A stretch of DNA of 64,000 bases from Pseudomonadota bacterium. Its GTDB lineage: Bacteria > Desulfobacterota > Desulfobulbia > Desulfobulbales > SURF-16. The position numbers were made by a program, and so were the translations under genes. The stretch covers positions 1-64,000 of the forward strand of contig JAHJKA010000063.1 of the NCBI GenBank assembly GCA_018822545.1, read 5' to 3'. This document shows positions 1-8,893 of the stretch, one piece after another. Numbering within the stretch: position 1 is the first letter of the stretch; every line of letters begins with the position of its first letter. Under the pieces are notes generated by a model. That model had not been told where the DNA came from. It was given only the letters and a program-made list of their open reading frames with translations, and searched no databases.

Positions 1-2
1 AG

Positions 3-2429
3 CAACGCATGGGTGGTATGTTTAGTCGCTGGTTGCCGCCAGACTCGGCTGTCCAGACCATTGTCATGGTGAATGCGGCAGGGGAGGTGGTCAACAACTG
101 GAGTGTAAACGGTAACGAACTCTTGCGGCGCCATGCCCAGGACGCCCTGCCCGCATCCGACAATATTGCCGAGTGGCTGGCGGAAAGCAAAACCCACCCG
201 CTGGGCGTAGTGTTTGTGGCTGATGTGGAGCAGGAATTTTTTGATAAGGAGAAGCAGCACGCCCATTTTCCCCGTCTCATTCTTGGCATACCAGGGGCGA
301 ACAAGGATGGCCGTTATGGCGGCGCCATTTTTATGAAAATTTCCCTGGCCCCCTTTATCGAGAATCTGCCCTACGATTTTATGGTGACCGGGGTCGGCAA
401 GGTCCTCCATCGATATGAGCCGGATCATCACCATGCTGATTCCAGCAGCCACGTCCATGTTCACCCGCCGGTCAGTGAGGAGTTTCCAGATCTTCTCACC
501 GTTGCCCCTGCCCAATCGCACCTGGTGTTATCCTCACTGTCTGGCCGGAAGATTGCCTTTGTCAAAATAATCGATGATCTGCACCGGGAACATACTGTCT
601 GGCTGGCCCATGCCATGCAACCAGGGAACCTGGAGGCGTGGCGCCATAATTTTATGATACGCTTCGCCTTCATTCTCCTCTTTCTGTTTGCCATGGTTCT
701 TGTCTTGGCCATGGTCTTTGCCGGTAAAGCCGAAGAGATGCGCCGGCAGCTGGTGGACGGTCTTACCCGTCTTATCGCAAACAAAGAGCCTTTGCGTCTG
801 GGCTGGGTCGGCACAGCCGAGGTCAAAGAGCTTGGTCAGGAGCTGGAAACCCTTGGTGAGAGCCTCGTTGCCTCGGATCAGCAGCTGCGCCAGAACGAAA
901 GGTTCTTAAAAGGCATTCTCAACGGCATCCAGGACGGCATCTCTGTCCATGACAGCCAGTACACTATCCTTGAAGCGAATGTGACCATCGAAGAGTGGTA
1001 TAAGGACCAGATGCCCCTGGTGGGTAAGAAATGCTATGAGGTCTATCACAATCGCCCCTCTCCCTGTGAATCGTGCCCTAGTCGTGATGTCTTCAGTCAG
1101 GGGGTTCTGCAACGCTGTGAATTGCCGAGGCAGGTGACGGATGATGCCCAGAGATGGCTGGAGGTCTTTGCCTACCCGGTGCGCGATGAAAAGGGCGAGA
1201 TCATCCAGGTGGTGGAATTTATCCGTGATATAACCGAGAAAAAAAAGGCTGAAGAGGAGCGCGACAGCCTCGCCAATCAGCTCATCTTTGCCCAGAAGAT
1301 GGAGGCGGTGGGCACCCTGGCGGGCGGCGTGGCCCATGATTTTAACAATATTCTCAGTGCCATTAACGGCTATGCTGAAATGTGTCTGATGAAGATGGAG
1401 GAGGACAATCCCTTCCGAAGTAAGATTCAGACAATTCTCGATGCGGGCCAGCGGGCCTCAGGGCTGACCCAGCAGCTCCTTGCCTTTAGCCGTAAACAGA
1501 TCATCCATCCCCAGAGTATTGATGTTGTCCAGTCCCTGCAGGCCATCAGAAAGATGCTGGCCCGGCTCTTGGGCGAAGATATCGAGATCAACATGATTAT
1601 CGCGCCTGAGCTCTGGCATATCCACGCCGACCAGACTCAGTTTGAACAGGTGTTGATCAATCTAGCCGTGAATGCGCGGGATGCCATGCCCCAGGGTGGC
1701 AATCTCACCTTTGAGGCCAAGAATGTTATCCTGGACCAGACGTATGTGGAACGGCATTATGAGATTGCTGAGGGTGCGTATGTTCTGCTCGCCATTTCCG
1801 ATAATGGTGAGGGAATGGACAAAGAAACCATGGCCAAGATTTTTGAGCCCTTTTTCACCACCAAGGGGATGGGTAAGGGCACTGGGCTGGGTCTGGCCAC
1901 GGTCTATGGTATTATTAAGCAAAATGGCGGTGAGATTCTGGTCTACAGTGAGCCTGGCCAGGGCACTACCTTTAAGATCTATCTGCCCCGCCACGAAGAG
2001 GCTTCGGTGTCGCCGATTGTCGTAAAGGCGACGTCGCAGGACATGGCCATGGGCACGGAAACCGTGCTCCTTGTTGAGGATGATGAGATGGTGCGGACCA
2101 TGACCGTTGAAATCCTTACTTCCTTGGGCTATTCGATTCTCGAGGCCGCTAACGGCGAAGAGGCTCTGCAGACCTGCAAACGTTACCACGGCCCAATCGC
2201 GCTACTGTTTACCGATGTGGTGATGCCCAAAATGAACGGCGCTGAGCTGGCTCGGAGGGTATTAACGTTACGGCCGGATATCAAGGTTCTCTTTATGTCC
2301 GGTTATACCGATGATGCCGTGGTCCGGCATGGCATTTTGCAGGACGATGTCCATTTCCTACAAAAGCCGGTGACCCCGAAAGTCCTCGCCCAAACCTTGC
2401 GCACTGTCCTTGATCCACCTTCTGCCTGA
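3..2429 (+). CDS. hybrid sensor histidine kinase (5' partial)
   Basis: Membrane-bound hybrid histidine kinase cut by the window edge. The frame is open to the first base and the protein from the first ATG (base 9) already starts inside a sensor region, so the usual first membrane helix is probably outside. From that ATG: extracytoplasmic sensor (about residues 1-210) with a His-rich stretch near 137-152, one membrane helix (about 215-237), a PAS domain (about 300-415) holding the Cys cluster PCESCP, a HisKA helix with H-box HDFNNIL (His near 443), a HATPase with DNGEGMD and GTGLGLATV, and a C-terminal receiver whose acceptor Asp lies in LFTDVVMP (near 736). All catalytic motifs look intact. 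The next gene also carries a receiver, so the pair may form one phosphorelay. The signal sensed is unknown; a metal or redox cue is only a guess from the His and Cys clusters. Confidence 0.93.
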   Translation, partial: QRMGGMFSRWLPPDSAVQTIVMVNAAGEVVNNWSVNGNELLRRHAQDALPASDNIAEWLAESKTHPLGVVFVADVEQEFFDKEKQHAHFPRLILGIPGANKDGRYGGAIFMKISLAPFIENLPYDFMVTGVGKVLHRYEPDHHHADSSSHVHVHPPVSEEFPDLLTVAPAQSHLVLSSLSGRKIAFVKIIDDLHREHTVWLAHAMQPGNLEAWRHNFMIRFAFILLFLFAMVLVLAMVFAGKAEEMRRQLVDGLTRLIANKEPLRLGWVGTAEVKELGQELETLGESLVASDQQLRQNERFLKGILNGIQDGISVHDSQYTILEANVTIEEWYKDQMPLVGKKCYEVYHNRPSPCESCPSRDVFSQGVLQRCELPRQVTDDAQRWLEVFAYPVRDEKGEIIQVVEFIRDITEKKKAEEERDSLANQLIFAQKMEAVGTLAGGVAHDFNNILSAINGYAEMCLMKMEEDNPFRSKIQTILDAGQRASGLTQQLLAFSRKQIIHPQSIDVVQSLQAIRKMLARLLGEDIEINMIIAPELWHIHADQTQFEQVLINLAVNARDAMPQGGNLTFEAKNVILDQTYVERHYEIAEGAYVLLAISDNGEGMDKETMAKIFEPFFTTKGMGKGTGLGLATVYGIIKQNGGEILVYSEPGQGTTFKIYLPRHEEASVSPIVVKATSQDMAMGTETVLLVEDDEMVRTMTVEILTSLGYSILEAANGEEALQTCKRYHGPIALLFTDVVMPKMNGAELARRVLTLRPDIKVLFMSGYTDDAVVRHGILQDDVHFLQKPVTPKVLAQTLRTVLDPPSA

Positions 2430-2555
2430 GGGGAAGCGCTGGATTACGTAAAAAAGAGTGTGCACAACAGGGAAAGGGAGCATTCTGTTTGCCCGCTCTT
2501 CCTAAGCTGTGGTATCTTCGTAAGAAGATAACTTTAGATGGAGTCTTGATAAGGT

Positions 2556-3185
2556 ATGCTTGAAAAACAATCCTCACCCGTTATTATGATCGTTGATGAT
2601 GAGCCGGTCAGTCTCAAGCTCCTGCGCGCTTTTTTGGAGCGCTGTGGTTTTACCATGTTTGTTGCCACTGGTGGTGAGGAGGCCTTGGTTAAGATCAAGG
2701 AAATCAGGCCCGATATCATTCTGCTGGATATTATGATGCCGGTCCTGGACGGCTATGAAACCTGTCGTCTGCTTAAGGCTAATGAGGAGTGGAGGGATAT
2801 CCCCATCATCTTTGTCACCGCTTTGACCAAACTTGAAGACAAGGTTAAGGGGTTTGATGTTGGCGCTGTTGATTACGTCACCAAGCCCTTCCAGCATGAA
2901 GAGGTGTTGGCCCGGGTCAATACCCATCTTAATCTCGCTTGTCTCCGCAAGGAGTTAGAGAGCAAAAACCGACAATTGCAAGCTGCCCTTAATGAGATCA
3001 GGCAGCTGTCCGGGATTATTCCCATCTGCTCTAAATGCAAGAAAGTACGAGATGATGCGGGCTATTGGCAGCAGGTGGAAAATTTTCTAAAAACGCATAC
3101 CGGGGTGGACTTTACCCATGGTTATTGCCCGGACTGCTATGAAGACGAGTTCAGCGGACTACGCGATTTGCCCGATGGCTCTTAG
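2556..3185 (+). CDS. response regulator with C-terminal Cys module
   Basis: Two-part regulator of 209 residues. Residues 8-125 are a receiver domain with the acidic pair Asp14/Asp15, acceptor Asp58 in LLDIMMP and the conserved Lys in TKPFQ. A short coiled coil (about 128-150) leads to a module with two CxxC pairs, CSKC and CPDC, separated by GYWQQVE and THGYCPDC. This Cys module recurs after receivers and PAS domains in deltaproteobacteria; its role is not established, and a metal-binding knuckle is an inference. There is no DNA-binding or enzymatic output domain, so it probably acts through protein contacts. It lies 126 bases after the hybrid kinase in the same direction. Confidence 0.9.
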   Translation: MLEKQSSPVIMIVDDEPVSLKLLRAFLERCGFTMFVATGGEEALVKIKEIRPDIILLDIMMPVLDGYETCRLLKANEEWRDIPIIFVTALTKLEDKVKGFDVGAVDYVTKPFQHEEVLARVNTHLNLACLRKELESKNRQLQAALNEIRQLSGIIPICSKCKKVRDDAGYWQQVENFLKTHTGVDFTHGYCPDCYEDEFSGLRDLPDGS

Positions 3186-3235
3186 GTGAGCATTTTTTTA
3201 CGGTATCACTGGGAACGAAATTTGAGGAGATAGCA

Positions 3236-3628
3236 ATGGCTAATAGGGAAAGAAGGGTTGGCGTCACCATGACCGCCACCATGTCAGACGGTAATTTTGT
3301 CTTTGAGGGCAGTGTCGAGAATATTTCCCGCACCGGCTTTAAAATGACAGACATCCCGAGCAAATTCAACCCTGAATCATCTGCATGTACGGCTGTTCTC
3401 AGTAGTAAGACGAAAAACTATAAATTCTCTATCAAGCCGACCTGGTCGACGGAGAAGGGGATTTATAAGGTTGTTGGTTTCGAAATTGTCTCGCCGCCTG
3501 CTGAGTGGATTGCCTTCCTTGATGTGCTCGATCCGGAAGGCAAGATGATTGAAGAACCGGAAGAGGAGCCTGACGAGGGGAGGGAAAAGTTTCCATCCGT
3601 GCTCAGAATGACCCTCCCTGGGAGTTAA
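3236..3628 (+). CDS. PilZ domain protein
   Basis: Small single-domain protein of 130 residues resembling PilZ, the cyclic di-GMP binding fold. The second PilZ motif is visible as ENISRTGF (residues about 23-30), but the first (RxxxR) is only partly matched by RERR near the N-terminus, so ligand binding is uncertain. The tail is acidic (EEPEEEPDEGRE). The ATG has a clear ribosome site, GAGGAG, seven bases upstream. It follows the receiver gene by 50 bases and could be a downstream effector of that signalling pair. Its end overlaps the convergent TM2 gene by 26 bases. Confidence 0.75.
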   Translation: MANRERRVGVTMTATMSDGNFVFEGSVENISRTGFKMTDIPSKFNPESSACTAVLSSKTKNYKFSIKPTWSTEKGIYKVVGFEIVSPPAEWIAFLDVLDPEGKMIEEPEEEPDEGREKFPSVLRMTLPGS

Positions 3629-4010
3629 GCTCTGAGATCTGCCTGTTTAATGTCCAAAAGTCGTAGAGGCAGCCAAAGAAAAAAAGGCCACCGGTAAAAA
3701 AATAAAGAATGCCGGTGAGCCATTTCCCCATATACATGCGATGGATACCCAAGAGCCCCAGAAAGGTGAGGAGAATCCAGGCCACTGTATAATCAATCTC
3801 TCCCGCCTCAAAACGTAAATCAGCCTCCCTGTCCATGGCAGGAATCAAAAACAGATCAATGAGCCATCCTATGCCCAGGAGTCCAAGGGTGAACAGATAG
3901 ATGGTCCCGGAAAGAGGTTTGCCGTAATAAAAACGGTGTGAGCCGGTAAAACCAAAAATCCACAGGATATAACCGATGGTCTTGCTATGGGTATCAGTAA
4001 TGGTCTTCAT
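3603..4010 (-). CDS. TM2 domain membrane protein (two repeats)
   Basis: Integral membrane protein of 135 residues made of two TM2 units. Each has the pattern of a helix pair around a G-x-HRxY-G core: GSHRFYYGK in the first unit and GIHRMYMGK in the second. The start at 4010 is chosen because an AAGGAGG ribosome site lies directly before it; the frame stays open further upstream but without such a site. TM2 proteins are widespread in bacteria and their function is poorly known. The gene stands alone, its 3' end overlapping the convergent PilZ gene by 26 bases. Confidence 0.85.
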   Translation of the reverse strand: MKTITDTHSKTIGYILWIFGFTGSHRFYYGKPLSGTIYLFTLGLLGIGWLIDLFLIPAMDREADLRFEAGEIDYTVAWILLTFLGLLGIHRMYMGKWLTGILYFFTGGLFFFGCLYDFWTLNRQISELNSQGGSF

Positions 4011-4137
4011 GGTTTGGCCTCCTTGATTTTTTGGGTCCCGTAAAAACATTATAGACTGACTCCAGCAGGAAAAACCAGAGTTCCTTTGCGCCTTTGACAG
4101 CTCTTGCGCAACGCCTGCGCTGCAAGGGTGTTGCCCC

Positions 4138-5718
4138 TTACCCTTGGCACCAGAAAATGCGAACATGATCCGGTTGGCCGGCGAGAACCGGGAAATCAAA
4201 GGGTGGTTGCAGGGGGGTTACCTTGCGAAAGCAATCCTGGAGCGCTCCGAGATATTTTTTGGGATTTCCAGCGCTATGATTATTGGCAAAGAGGGCTGAA
4301 CCGCCTGGGGCAAGAAGGGTGGCTACCTGACGACCAAGTTCAGACCACTCATTTTCCACGGAAAAGCTGGCGCCTTTGCCGGCCGAAGCAAAGACGGGCG
4401 GATCACAGATGACTATATCCCAGGGCGCAAAGGCGGTTGGGTCTGTTTCTTTCTTGCGGAGCTGGCGGCCCAGCCATTTGCGGACATCCTCCTTGATGAA
4501 CTTGCCACGACCCTCTTGATCCAGATTGTTGGCCGTGAAGTTGGCCTTGCCGCGTTCAAGAGAACCGCCCGCCAGATCAACTGAAAAAACAACCTCAGCT
4601 TTTGCCTGGGCAGCAAAAACGGAAAAGGAACAGGTAAAGGCAAAGAGATTGGCGACTCTTTTGCCCTGGGCCAGCTTCCAGATGCGGCGTCTGGAGTCGC
4701 GCTGATCAAGGAAAAGGCCGACATGCTGGCTATCATTTAAGGCAACCTGAAAGTGCAGGTCGTGTTCCTGCACCCAGAAGGATGGCGGAGCCTCTTCTCC
4801 CCAACTGACAATATCACTAAAGAGCTTGCGGCGATGCGGGTCTTTTCTGTTGGTTCTGATCACGGCGCCACGGCAGCCAAGCTCGTGGGCAAGGCTTATC
4901 AAGGTTGTCGAGAGGGTGTTGCGGAGACTCTCCGAGGAGAGATTCTCGTCATAGCCGGTGACACAGAGATACCGATCAAAGAGATCAATACTGAAAGGCA
5001 GCCCTTCCACCTCGCCCCGATGGACGAGACGCATGGCATTGGTAATGGAGGCCAGCAAGGGCAGACGGCGCTCCCAGGCCACCGTTGCCTCAACCGCCAG
5101 GTTGTCTGTCCCGGCCAAGAGCAGGGAAAAGGCCTTAGGCAAAGGAGCGGTCAGCGGTTGCGGAAGTTCGGGCCAGATCAGTTCTGCGCAGTGCAGGCAG
5201 AGGCGGGGAAAGGAGGTGCCGCCGTAGAGGTTGTCGCCTAAGATCGGTACGCCTGCGGCTGTGGCATGGCGCCGTACCTGATGTTTCTGGCCACCGCTTA
5301 TTTTGGCCTTAAAAAGGCTGAAGCCGTTTGCTGAGGTAATATGCTGAAAAGATGTGGAACAGGCCTTGCCGTCCAGGGCATCGGTGCAGTTCCAGGTGGC
5401 TGCAGCAGGTCTGCTGTGATTGGTGATGAAATAATAGGTTTTGGAGGCCTGATTGAGTTCATGGATGGCCTGAGCCCGACTGCTGGCCTTCTCGTCAAGG
5501 GCGAACAGCAGCAGGCCGCTGGTCTCTTTGTCGAGGTGGGAACAGAGATGTCCCTTGAGATTGTGGTGTAACTCCAGCCATTCGGTAAGCCCGAGATCTC
5601 CAGGATGGGCAGCATGACTGGCGATGCCGTTTGGCTTATGAACCGCCAGCCAAGAGGTGTCACGATAGATATAGGGCGATTGGGAAGTGAGCATCACGAA
5701 GCCTGGTGGTGTTGACAC
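4138..5718 (-). CDS. RluA-type pseudouridine synthase fused to RlmI-like methyltransferase
   Basis: A 526-residue fusion of two RNA-modifying enzymes. Residues about 15-210 are an RluA-family pseudouridine synthase; the catalytic Asp is Asp63 in HLDKETSG, where the Arg before Leu in the usual HRLDxxTSG is replaced by His. Residues about 240-526 form a SAM-dependent methyltransferase of the RlmI/RlmK class, with HVGLFLDQRDSRR, the SAM loop VANLFAFTCSFSVFA and the DPPVFA catalytic motif. The likely substrates are bases in 23S rRNA, but the exact positions cannot be read from sequence. The start is GTG at 5718 with no clear ribosome site; an in-frame ATG at 5694 is an alternative. It is transcribed alone. 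Confidence 0.88.
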   Translation of the reverse strand: MSTPPGFVMLTSQSPYIYRDTSWLAVHKPNGIASHAAHPGDLGLTEWLELHHNLKGHLCSHLDKETSGLLLFALDEKASSRAQAIHELNQASKTYYFITNHSRPAAATWNCTDALDGKACSTSFQHITSANGFSLFKAKISGGQKHQVRRHATAAGVPILGDNLYGGTSFPRLCLHCAELIWPELPQPLTAPLPKAFSLLLAGTDNLAVEATVAWERRLPLLASITNAMRLVHRGEVEGLPFSIDLFDRYLCVTGYDENLSSESLRNTLSTTLISLAHELGCRGAVIRTNRKDPHRRKLFSDIVSWGEEAPPSFWVQEHDLHFQVALNDSQHVGLFLDQRDSRRRIWKLAQGKRVANLFAFTCSFSVFAAQAKAEVVFSVDLAGGSLERGKANFTANNLDQEGRGKFIKEDVRKWLGRQLRKKETDPTAFAPWDIVICDPPVFASAGKGASFSVENEWSELGRQVATLLAPGGSALFANNHSAGNPKKYLGALQDCFRKVTPLQPPFDFPVLAGQPDHVRIFWCQG

Positions 5719-6029
5719 CTAAAAAAAGTTATGAGGGTCAAAGGGTGAAAAAAATATTGCAGGGAAGAAATGGACGGATTAAAGAGCCTTCACCTGTGCA
5801 CACGTGTCCCTTTTCTTTTACACCATGTGACAGGATGGTCAACCTTCTTTGCAGGCAAAGGAAGAACGGTACTACAAGAGGTTATAGTTGTCGGCAGTTG
5901 TTGTTGCTTCCTGCCAACCTGCTTTTTTTGCGGGTTGTTTTTATATATTGTGCATGGAGCCTTACCCATGGCCATCTGGTCGGGTAAGGCGAAAATGCCA
6001 TTTTTTTTATGCTGTGGCCGGGCAAGGTG
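5719..6029. other. intergenic region with hairpin, no gene seen
   Basis: No convincing protein gene. Short open frames here lack ribosome sites and recognisable protein features. The only structure seen is a perfect 9-base inverted repeat, GCCTTACCC at 5959-5967 and GGGTAAGGC at 5982-5990, followed ten bases later by eight T (6001-6008). It could terminate an unseen small transcript on the plus strand. Confidence 0.4.
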
Positions 6030-6058
6030 TTGACGCCCCTGCCGCTATAGTGTAAATA
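6030..6058 (+). promoter_or_regulatory. sigma-70 promoter of tRNA-Asn
   Basis: TTGACG (-35) at 6030-6035, a 17-base spacer and TAAATA (-10) at 6053-6058. The spacing is ideal and the predicted start, near 6065, lies about 14 bases before the tRNA. Called from sequence match and position. Confidence 0.75.
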
Positions 6059-6078
6059 AGCACATTCTGACTCCCCGT

Positions 6079-6154
6079 TCCTCGGTAGCTCAGTTGGTAG
6101 AGCAGGTGACTGTTAATCACCCTGTCGGGGGTTCGAGTCCCTCCCGAGGAGCCA
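6079..6154 (+). tRNA. tRNA-Asn (GTT)
   Basis: Complete 76-base tRNA with encoded CCA. The acceptor stem TCCTCGG (6079-6085) pairs with CCGAGGA (6144-6150), followed by the discriminator G and CCA. The D-arm has GCTCAGTTGGTAGAGC, the anticodon stem GGTGA/TCACC encloses CTGTTAA with anticodon GTT, and the T-arm contains GGTTCGAGTCC. It stands alone between its own promoter and terminator. Confidence 0.97.
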
Positions 6155-6186
6155 GATCCCACCGCTTTTTTAAAGCGTTTATATAG

Positions 6187-6224
6187 AAGGCCCGATGGAG
6201 TAATCCATCGGGCCTTCGTCTTTT
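6187..6224 (+). terminator. Rho-independent terminator of tRNA-Asn
   Basis: A 14-base perfect stem, GAAGGCCCGATGGA (6187-6200) with TCCATCGGGCCTTC (6205-6218), loop GTAA, then GTCTTTTT. It lies 33 bases after the tRNA and ends its transcript. Confidence 0.9.
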
Positions 6225-6414
6225 TCTGGCGCATTGAGGGGCTGGGTTTTCGATTTTTGCAATCACCCCCCCCCTACGCACTCCACCCTGTGATCTGTGA
6301 CGCCGATCTACTTTTCTTTTATCTCAACAATTTCAGCCTTATTTTAATTTTTGATTGGGCGGTGAGTTCTTGGTACAGGGAAAATGAATTGAATTCTCTA
6401 CCCACGGTCCGTAC

Positions 6415-6615
6415 CTACTCTTGATTTTTTTCAAGATTCTTATATTTGTCTTCTGACATTTTTTGAACTTCTTTGGCCTGGTCAATGGGTTTCTGGATAT
6501 AATCGGTGACTTTTTGGGCGTTTTTCTTGTTCAACTCGTCAATTTTGTCCTGTTGATTATCGCTACAGGCGGTGAGGCCTAGTGCCAGAAACAGACAGAT
6601 GATAAAGGTCTTCAT
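6415..6615 (-). CDS. small lipoprotein, function unknown
   Basis: A 66-residue predicted lipoprotein. The signal peptide ends in the lipobox LTAC, making Cys17 the lipidated residue; Ser follows it, which by the +2 rule favours export to the outer membrane. The mature part is charged, Lys-rich and likely one long helix or coiled coil. The ATG has an AAAGGAG ribosome site. It lies downstream of the HU/IHF gene but beyond that gene's terminator, so it is probably a separate unit. It may be an Lpp-like spacer, but no family is recognised. Confidence 0.75.
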   Translation of the reverse strand: MKTFIICLFLALGLTACSDNQQDKIDELNKKNAQKVTDYIQKPIDQAKEVQKMSEDKYKNLEKNQE

Positions 6616-6710
6616 GGTGGCTCCTTTGTAAAGTGCGAGAATGAGAAGAGGGGAATTTTATTGAAGGCACCTTAAGGTCCCTTGACTCTTCGCACAACGC
6701 AGTGAGAACG

Positions 6711-6754
6711 AAAAAAAATCCCTGACAGAGTTTTGCTGTCAGGGATTTTTTATA
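6711..6754 (-). terminator. terminator of the HU/IHF gene
   Basis: Stem CCCTGACAG (6720-6728) with CTGTCAGGG (6736-6744), flanked by an A run on the left and a T run on the right, so it can work in both directions. On the minus strand it lies about 25 bases past the stop of the HU/IHF gene. Confidence 0.85.
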
Positions 6755-6776
6755 AACGATACAGATCGTGACTTTA

Positions 6777-7073
6777 TCAGGCTGAACCGTATTTCAGTTT
6801 GGAATTAACCTTTTCACGCAGCTCTTTGCCGACCTTGAAGAAGGGCAGGCGCTTGGGGGGAACCTTGATTTTTTCGCCGGTTTTTGGATTTCTGCCCAGG
6901 TAGGACCCATAATCCTTTATCACAAAACTGCCGAAGCCACGTATCTCAATAGTGTTTCCCTGCACAAGGGTGTCGCACATGGAGTCCAGGATGGTGCAAA
7001 CAACATCGTTTGCGTCCCTGGGTGACATGTTCATCTCTTGCGCAACGGCCTCGATCAATTCTGACTTGTTCAT
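6777..7073 (-). CDS. HU/IHF-family DNA-binding protein
   Basis: Histone-like protein of 98 residues from the ATG at 7073, chosen because AGGAGA stands eight bases before it; an upstream in-frame ATG at 7088 overlaps that ribosome site. The HU/IHF signature is clear: GFGSF, then GRNPKTGEKIKVP in the DNA-embracing arm, ending with FKVGKELREKVN. The arm sequence is closer to IHF subunits than to HU, but one subunit cannot settle whether it works as a homodimer or with a partner. It compacts and bends DNA and helps shape promoters, including sigma-54 ones such as the candidate found in the nap region. Confidence 0.93.
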   Translation of the reverse strand: MNKSELIEAVAQEMNMSPRDANDVVCTILDSMCDTLVQGNTIEIRGFGSFVIKDYGSYLGRNPKTGEKIKVPPKRLPFFKVGKELREKVNSKLKYGSA

Positions 7074-7355
7074 GGTTTTCTCCTGCATAAAATCGGATAA
7101 TCAAGCTATGGGTACTTATGTCTTTGTACTAAGCACGGGAGCTTTTCTCCGGCATAGGGGACTGATTTCCCCGGACATTTACGATTGTATAATGACCGAT
7201 ATTTGAAAGTAAAGCTGAAAATAGAAGTAGAGAATGACCAGATAACAGAGGGTTAGGTCTTAAGATAGATAAAATTACAGTAACATACTGATATAAATAA
7301 GTATTTAAAAAAAGAATGGGCAGGGATTCAGAGGAAAAAATCATTTATCAGGAGG

Positions 7356-8153
7356 CTATTTGCCCGAATTTTTTCTCTTTTTTGTGGCGGGTGGCGTACC
7401 CTTGGCTTTGCCACGGCCGCGGGCCGGAGGGGATTTTTTTTCTTTAGTGAAAATACGGGCAATATCCGATTTGGAAAGAAAGCGGAATTTTCCTGGCTTA
7501 AGGGAGCCAAGGTGGAGATTGCCATAGGAGATACGCGTCAGCTCGGTGACCTCATGGCCAATGGCAGAAAACATGTTGCGCACCTGGCGTTTTCGGCCCT
7601 CATGGATGGTGATCTCAAAAACCGACTCTTTAGGGCTTGATTTGCGGAGTTTGAGGGTGGCTGGCGCGGTGAGATGGCCGTCCACCTCCAGTCCCTCTTC
7701 AAGTCTGGTAAGCTGAGCTGCGCTTGGTTTGCCAGTCACCCGGGCCACATAGGTCTTGTTAACCTCAAAACTTGGATGCTGAACCCGCTGGGCCAGATCG
7801 CCGTCGTTGGTGAGGATGAGGGCGCCTTTGGTGTCAAAATCAAGGCGACCCACCGGAAAGAGACGTTCCGGTACTTTTTTCAGCAGTTCGGTGACAATGG
7901 GCCGCCCCTGGGGATCAGACAGGGTGGTGACATAGCCTTCCGGTTTGTTCAGCAGGACATACATCTTTTTTTCAGAAAAGCCCACCGGCTGGCCCTTGGC
8001 TGTAATTTTCTGAGTTTTGAGGTCAACCTTGAGACCCATCTCGGTAACCACCTTACCGTCAACTGTTACCTGACCGGCGCGGATGAGTTCTTCAGCGGCC
8101 CGGCGGGAACAGATGCCGGCCTGAGCCAATATTTTCTGTAAACGTTCTTTCAT
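7356..8153 (-). CDS. rluB: RluB/RsuA-family pseudouridine synthase
   Basis: rRNA pseudouridine synthase of 265 residues. The N-terminus is an S4 RNA-binding domain (residues 2-50, RLQKILAQAG...SRR), followed by the RsuA/RluB/RluE-type catalytic domain with Asp105 in VGRLDFDTKG and the family motifs LLNKPEGY and GRKRQVRNM. It most resembles RluB, which modifies U2605 of 23S rRNA in E. coli; the exact site here is an inference. The last 28 residues are a basic, Pro/Gly/Lys-rich tail, a likely extra RNA contact. The ATG has only a weak ribosome site. A REP-like repeat lies just upstream. Confidence 0.9.
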   Translation of the reverse strand: MKERLQKILAQAGICSRRAAEELIRAGQVTVDGKVVTEMGLKVDLKTQKITAKGQPVGFSEKKMYVLLNKPEGYVTTLSDPQGRPIVTELLKKVPERLFPVGRLDFDTKGALILTNDGDLAQRVQHPSFEVNKTYVARVTGKPSAAQLTRLEEGLEVDGHLTAPATLKLRKSSPKESVFEITIHEGRKRQVRNMFSAIGHEVTELTRISYGNLHLGSLKPGKFRFLSKSDIARIFTKEKKSPPARGRGKAKGTPPATKKRKNSGK

Positions 8154-8162
8154 TATAAAAAT

Positions 8163-8227
8163 CCTTCGACAGGCTCCAAGAGCCGATCTTTGATCCTGTC
8201 GAAGCTGCTTCCTGAGCTTGTCGAAGA
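8163..8227. repeat. REP-like palindromic element
   Basis: CTTCGACAGGCTC at 8164-8176 is matched by GAGCTTGTCGAAG at 8214-8226 on the opposite strand with one mismatch, and a third copy of the core, CCTGTCGAAG, lies at 8195-8204. Elements with the TTCGACAGGCTC core are common dispersed extragenic repeats in many proteobacterial genomes. Only this copy is seen in the window. Confidence 0.7.
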
Positions 8228-8311
8228 GGGAGTGTATTAAGCGCCTGTCGCTCTCATTGAGGAGCTGCAGAACGAGAAGATATTGGGGTAGGGGTAAATG
8301 TCTGTAACATT

Positions 8312-8758
8312 TCAGGTGCCGTTATCGTAATCGCCACGGCGGTATTTTGCAGTTTCCAGATAGGTGGCAGCGGCCACCTGCTCAATAAGTTTGGTTAAGG
8401 GGTCATCGGCCGCTAGTTGTTCCTTGATGTCAAGCAGTCCCTGGTTTTCCTCTTCAAGGGCGGTGATGAAAGGTTCGAGATCCTGGGAGTTTAGACTGGA
8501 ATTTTTCAGGGCCTTGGCAAATGATTCCAGGGAATCAATGGTGGCCTCGGTCATCTGCACTCCCTGGAGGCGCAGCTCAGGACTGCCTTGTTGCCGTTCT
8601 TCAACGGGGCTTACCTGAGCTGTCTCACTCACATCATGCACTCCCTCCATCTGGGCGTGGAGAAGGTGACGAAAATCAAGGGCGCTGGACGGGCCACTCT
8701 TTTTTGTCTTGCCAGTGGATGAGCTTTGGCCTGTGCCTTGTGAGCGTTTTATTTTCAT
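8312..8758 (-). CDS. conserved hypothetical protein
   Basis: A 148-residue soluble protein that I do not recognise with confidence. The first 25 residues are basic and rich in Ser, Thr and Gly (likely disordered); the rest is helical and acidic, ending in AAATYLETAKYRRGDYDNG. That tail resembles small deltaproteobacterial proteins with a conserved KFxRGDY ending. No signal peptide or membrane segment. It sits between the UbiD gene and the RluB-like gene on the same strand, 135 bases after the former, without a clear functional link. Confidence 0.65.
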   Translation of the reverse strand: MKIKRSQGTGQSSSTGKTKKSGPSSALDFRHLLHAQMEGVHDVSETAQVSPVEERQQGSPELRLQGVQMTEATIDSLESFAKALKNSSLNSQDLEPFITALEEENQGLLDIKEQLAADDPLTKLIEQVAAATYLETAKYRRGDYDNGT

Positions 8759-8893
8759 GGCGTAACCTCGATTGCGAAGGAGCGGAGTTGAGAAATAAGA
8801 AGTTGGCGGGAAGGTTGTGTCCTTAACAACGTCTACTCTCTGTACTTATTTCTCATCTTTACAATGAATCATTGTTTATCTACATACAACATC

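Noticed and set aside
5706..6033. Overlapping short open frames before tRNA-Asn
   Set aside because: Cys- and Phe-rich low-quality translations without ribosome sites, in more than one frame, typical of non-coding sequence.
6266..6274. C9 homopolymer as a phase-variation switch
   Set aside because: It lies between genes, past the tRNA terminator, and no promoter or coding frame spans it.
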